From Thiobacillus denitrificans (GTDB taxonomy: Bacteria; Pseudomonadota; Gammaproteobacteria; Burkholderiales; Thiobacillaceae): a stretch of DNA of 33,845 bases. This document shows, piece by piece, positions 33,500-33,845 of this stretch. The stretch covers positions 1 through 33,845 of the forward strand of contig NZ_LDUG01000024.1 in assembly GCF_001530125.1 (NCBI RefSeq), in the 5' to 3' direction. Made by a program: the position numbers and the translations under genes. Below the pieces are notes generated by a model. It saw only the letters and a program-made list of their open reading frames with translations. It had not been told where the DNA came from and made no database searches. Each line of letters starts with the position of its first letter. Position 1 is the stretch's first letter.

Positions 33500-33845
33500 T
33501 TGAAGGTTCTATTGACTGGCGGGGCGGGTTATATCGGTTCTCACACTGCGGTGGAATGCCTGGCGGCGGGGCACGAGGTGGTGGTGTTCGACAACCTGTC
33601 GAACAGCAGCCCGAAGTCGCTGGAGCGGGTGGCGCAGATTGCGGGCAAGCCGGTGGCGTTTGTGCAGGGCGACATTCGCGAGCGCTCGGAACTGCGCAAG
33701 TTGTTTGCCGACCATGCGATCGATGCGGTGGTGCATTTTGCCGGACTCAAGGCAGTGGGCGAGTCGGTGGGCAAGCCGCTTCTCTACTACGACAACAACA
33801 TCGGCGGCAGCATTACGCTGTTTGAAGAAATGTTCGCGGCGGGGG
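33500..33845 (+). CDS. galE: UDP-glucose 4-epimerase (3' end cut by the window edge)
   Basis: The first 115 codons are visible. They contain VLLTGGAGYIGSHTAVECL (NAD-binding, about residues 3-21), VVVFDNLSNSS, QGDIRERSELRKLF, and VVHFAGLKAVGESVGKPLLYYDNNIGGS, which is near-consensus GalE. The enzyme interconverts UDP-glucose and UDP-galactose. The only usable start is TTG 33500, with a GGGGGA ribosome-binding site 8 nt upstream; the ATG at 33486 runs into a stop after five codons. It lies 88 bp after fcl in the same direction. The gap 33412-33499 shows no gene and no clear terminator. Confidence 0.93.
   Translation, partial: MKVLLTGGAGYIGSHTAVECLAAGHEVVVFDNLSNSSPKSLERVAQIAGKPVAFVQGDIRERSELRKLFADHAIDAVVHFAGLKAVGESVGKPLLYYDNNIGGSITLFEEMFAAG

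Overview
The window reads as a chromosomal segment of a GC-rich betaproteobacterium. A Thiobacillus/Hydrogenophilales-like, sulfur-oxidising relative is my inference from gene order (murJ|rpsT, ribF-ileS-lspA-fkpB-ispH, petABC-sspAB), a DUF3579 gene, a c-type cytochrome and several DsrE-fold proteins. No 16S or other decisive marker is present. Both edges cut genes: ispH on the left lacks its 3' end and galE on the right lacks its 3' end.

Layout. 1-8.2 kb is minus strand: ispH (partial), a parDE toxin-antitoxin pair, an FKBP-type prolyl isomerase, lspA, ileS, ribF and murJ. 8.3-10 kb holds rpsT with an unusual three-unit repeat leader, a DUF3579 gene, and a small membrane pair (a 31-aa protein plus a PuuD-N-like protein). 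10-14 kb is an arginine cluster, argD-argF-(DUF2283)-argG, followed by ppnP. 14.2-15.9 kb carries yajQ, a DJ-1 family gene, a MITE-like element and a CBS-pair protein. 16-18.1 kb is a minus-strand run: cytochrome c, pterin carbinolamine dehydratase, rsgA and a secreted DsrE-like protein. orn follows on the plus strand. 18.9-22.6 kb is the most distinctive block. 22.7-26.6 kb has a DegS/DegQ-like protease divergent from petABC (cytochrome bc1), then sspA-sspB, tRNA-Thr(UGU), pilR-pilS with a small PP0621-like membrane gene, and the nucleotide-sugar genes gmd-fcl-galE.

The candidate new system is at 18.9-22.6 kb. A secreted DsrE-like protein is transcribed divergently from an ECF sigma factor. 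The sigma gene overlaps a single-pass anti-sigma factor, which overlaps a secreted SSP411/DUF255-type thioredoxin-fold protein. The periplasmic half of the anti-sigma factor is itself visibly DsrE-like and keeps the cysteine of the two free DsrE-like proteins in this window. The divergent intergenic region carries two back-to-back copies of the same promoter-like pattern, GGAATAA-N15-CGTC, one facing each gene. I infer an autoregulated envelope sensor of sulfur or thiol state in which a DsrE-type domain controls an ECF sigma factor.

Repeats are frequent. Two copies of an 86-bp palindromic core occur in opposite orientation, one inside a 130-bp element with 17-bp terminal inverted repeats and a 4-bp duplication. 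A REP-like family ('GTAGGAG...CTCCTAC') is present at three places, one of them inside the gmd reading frame without breaking it. All family assignments come from recognising motifs by eye; no database search was run.
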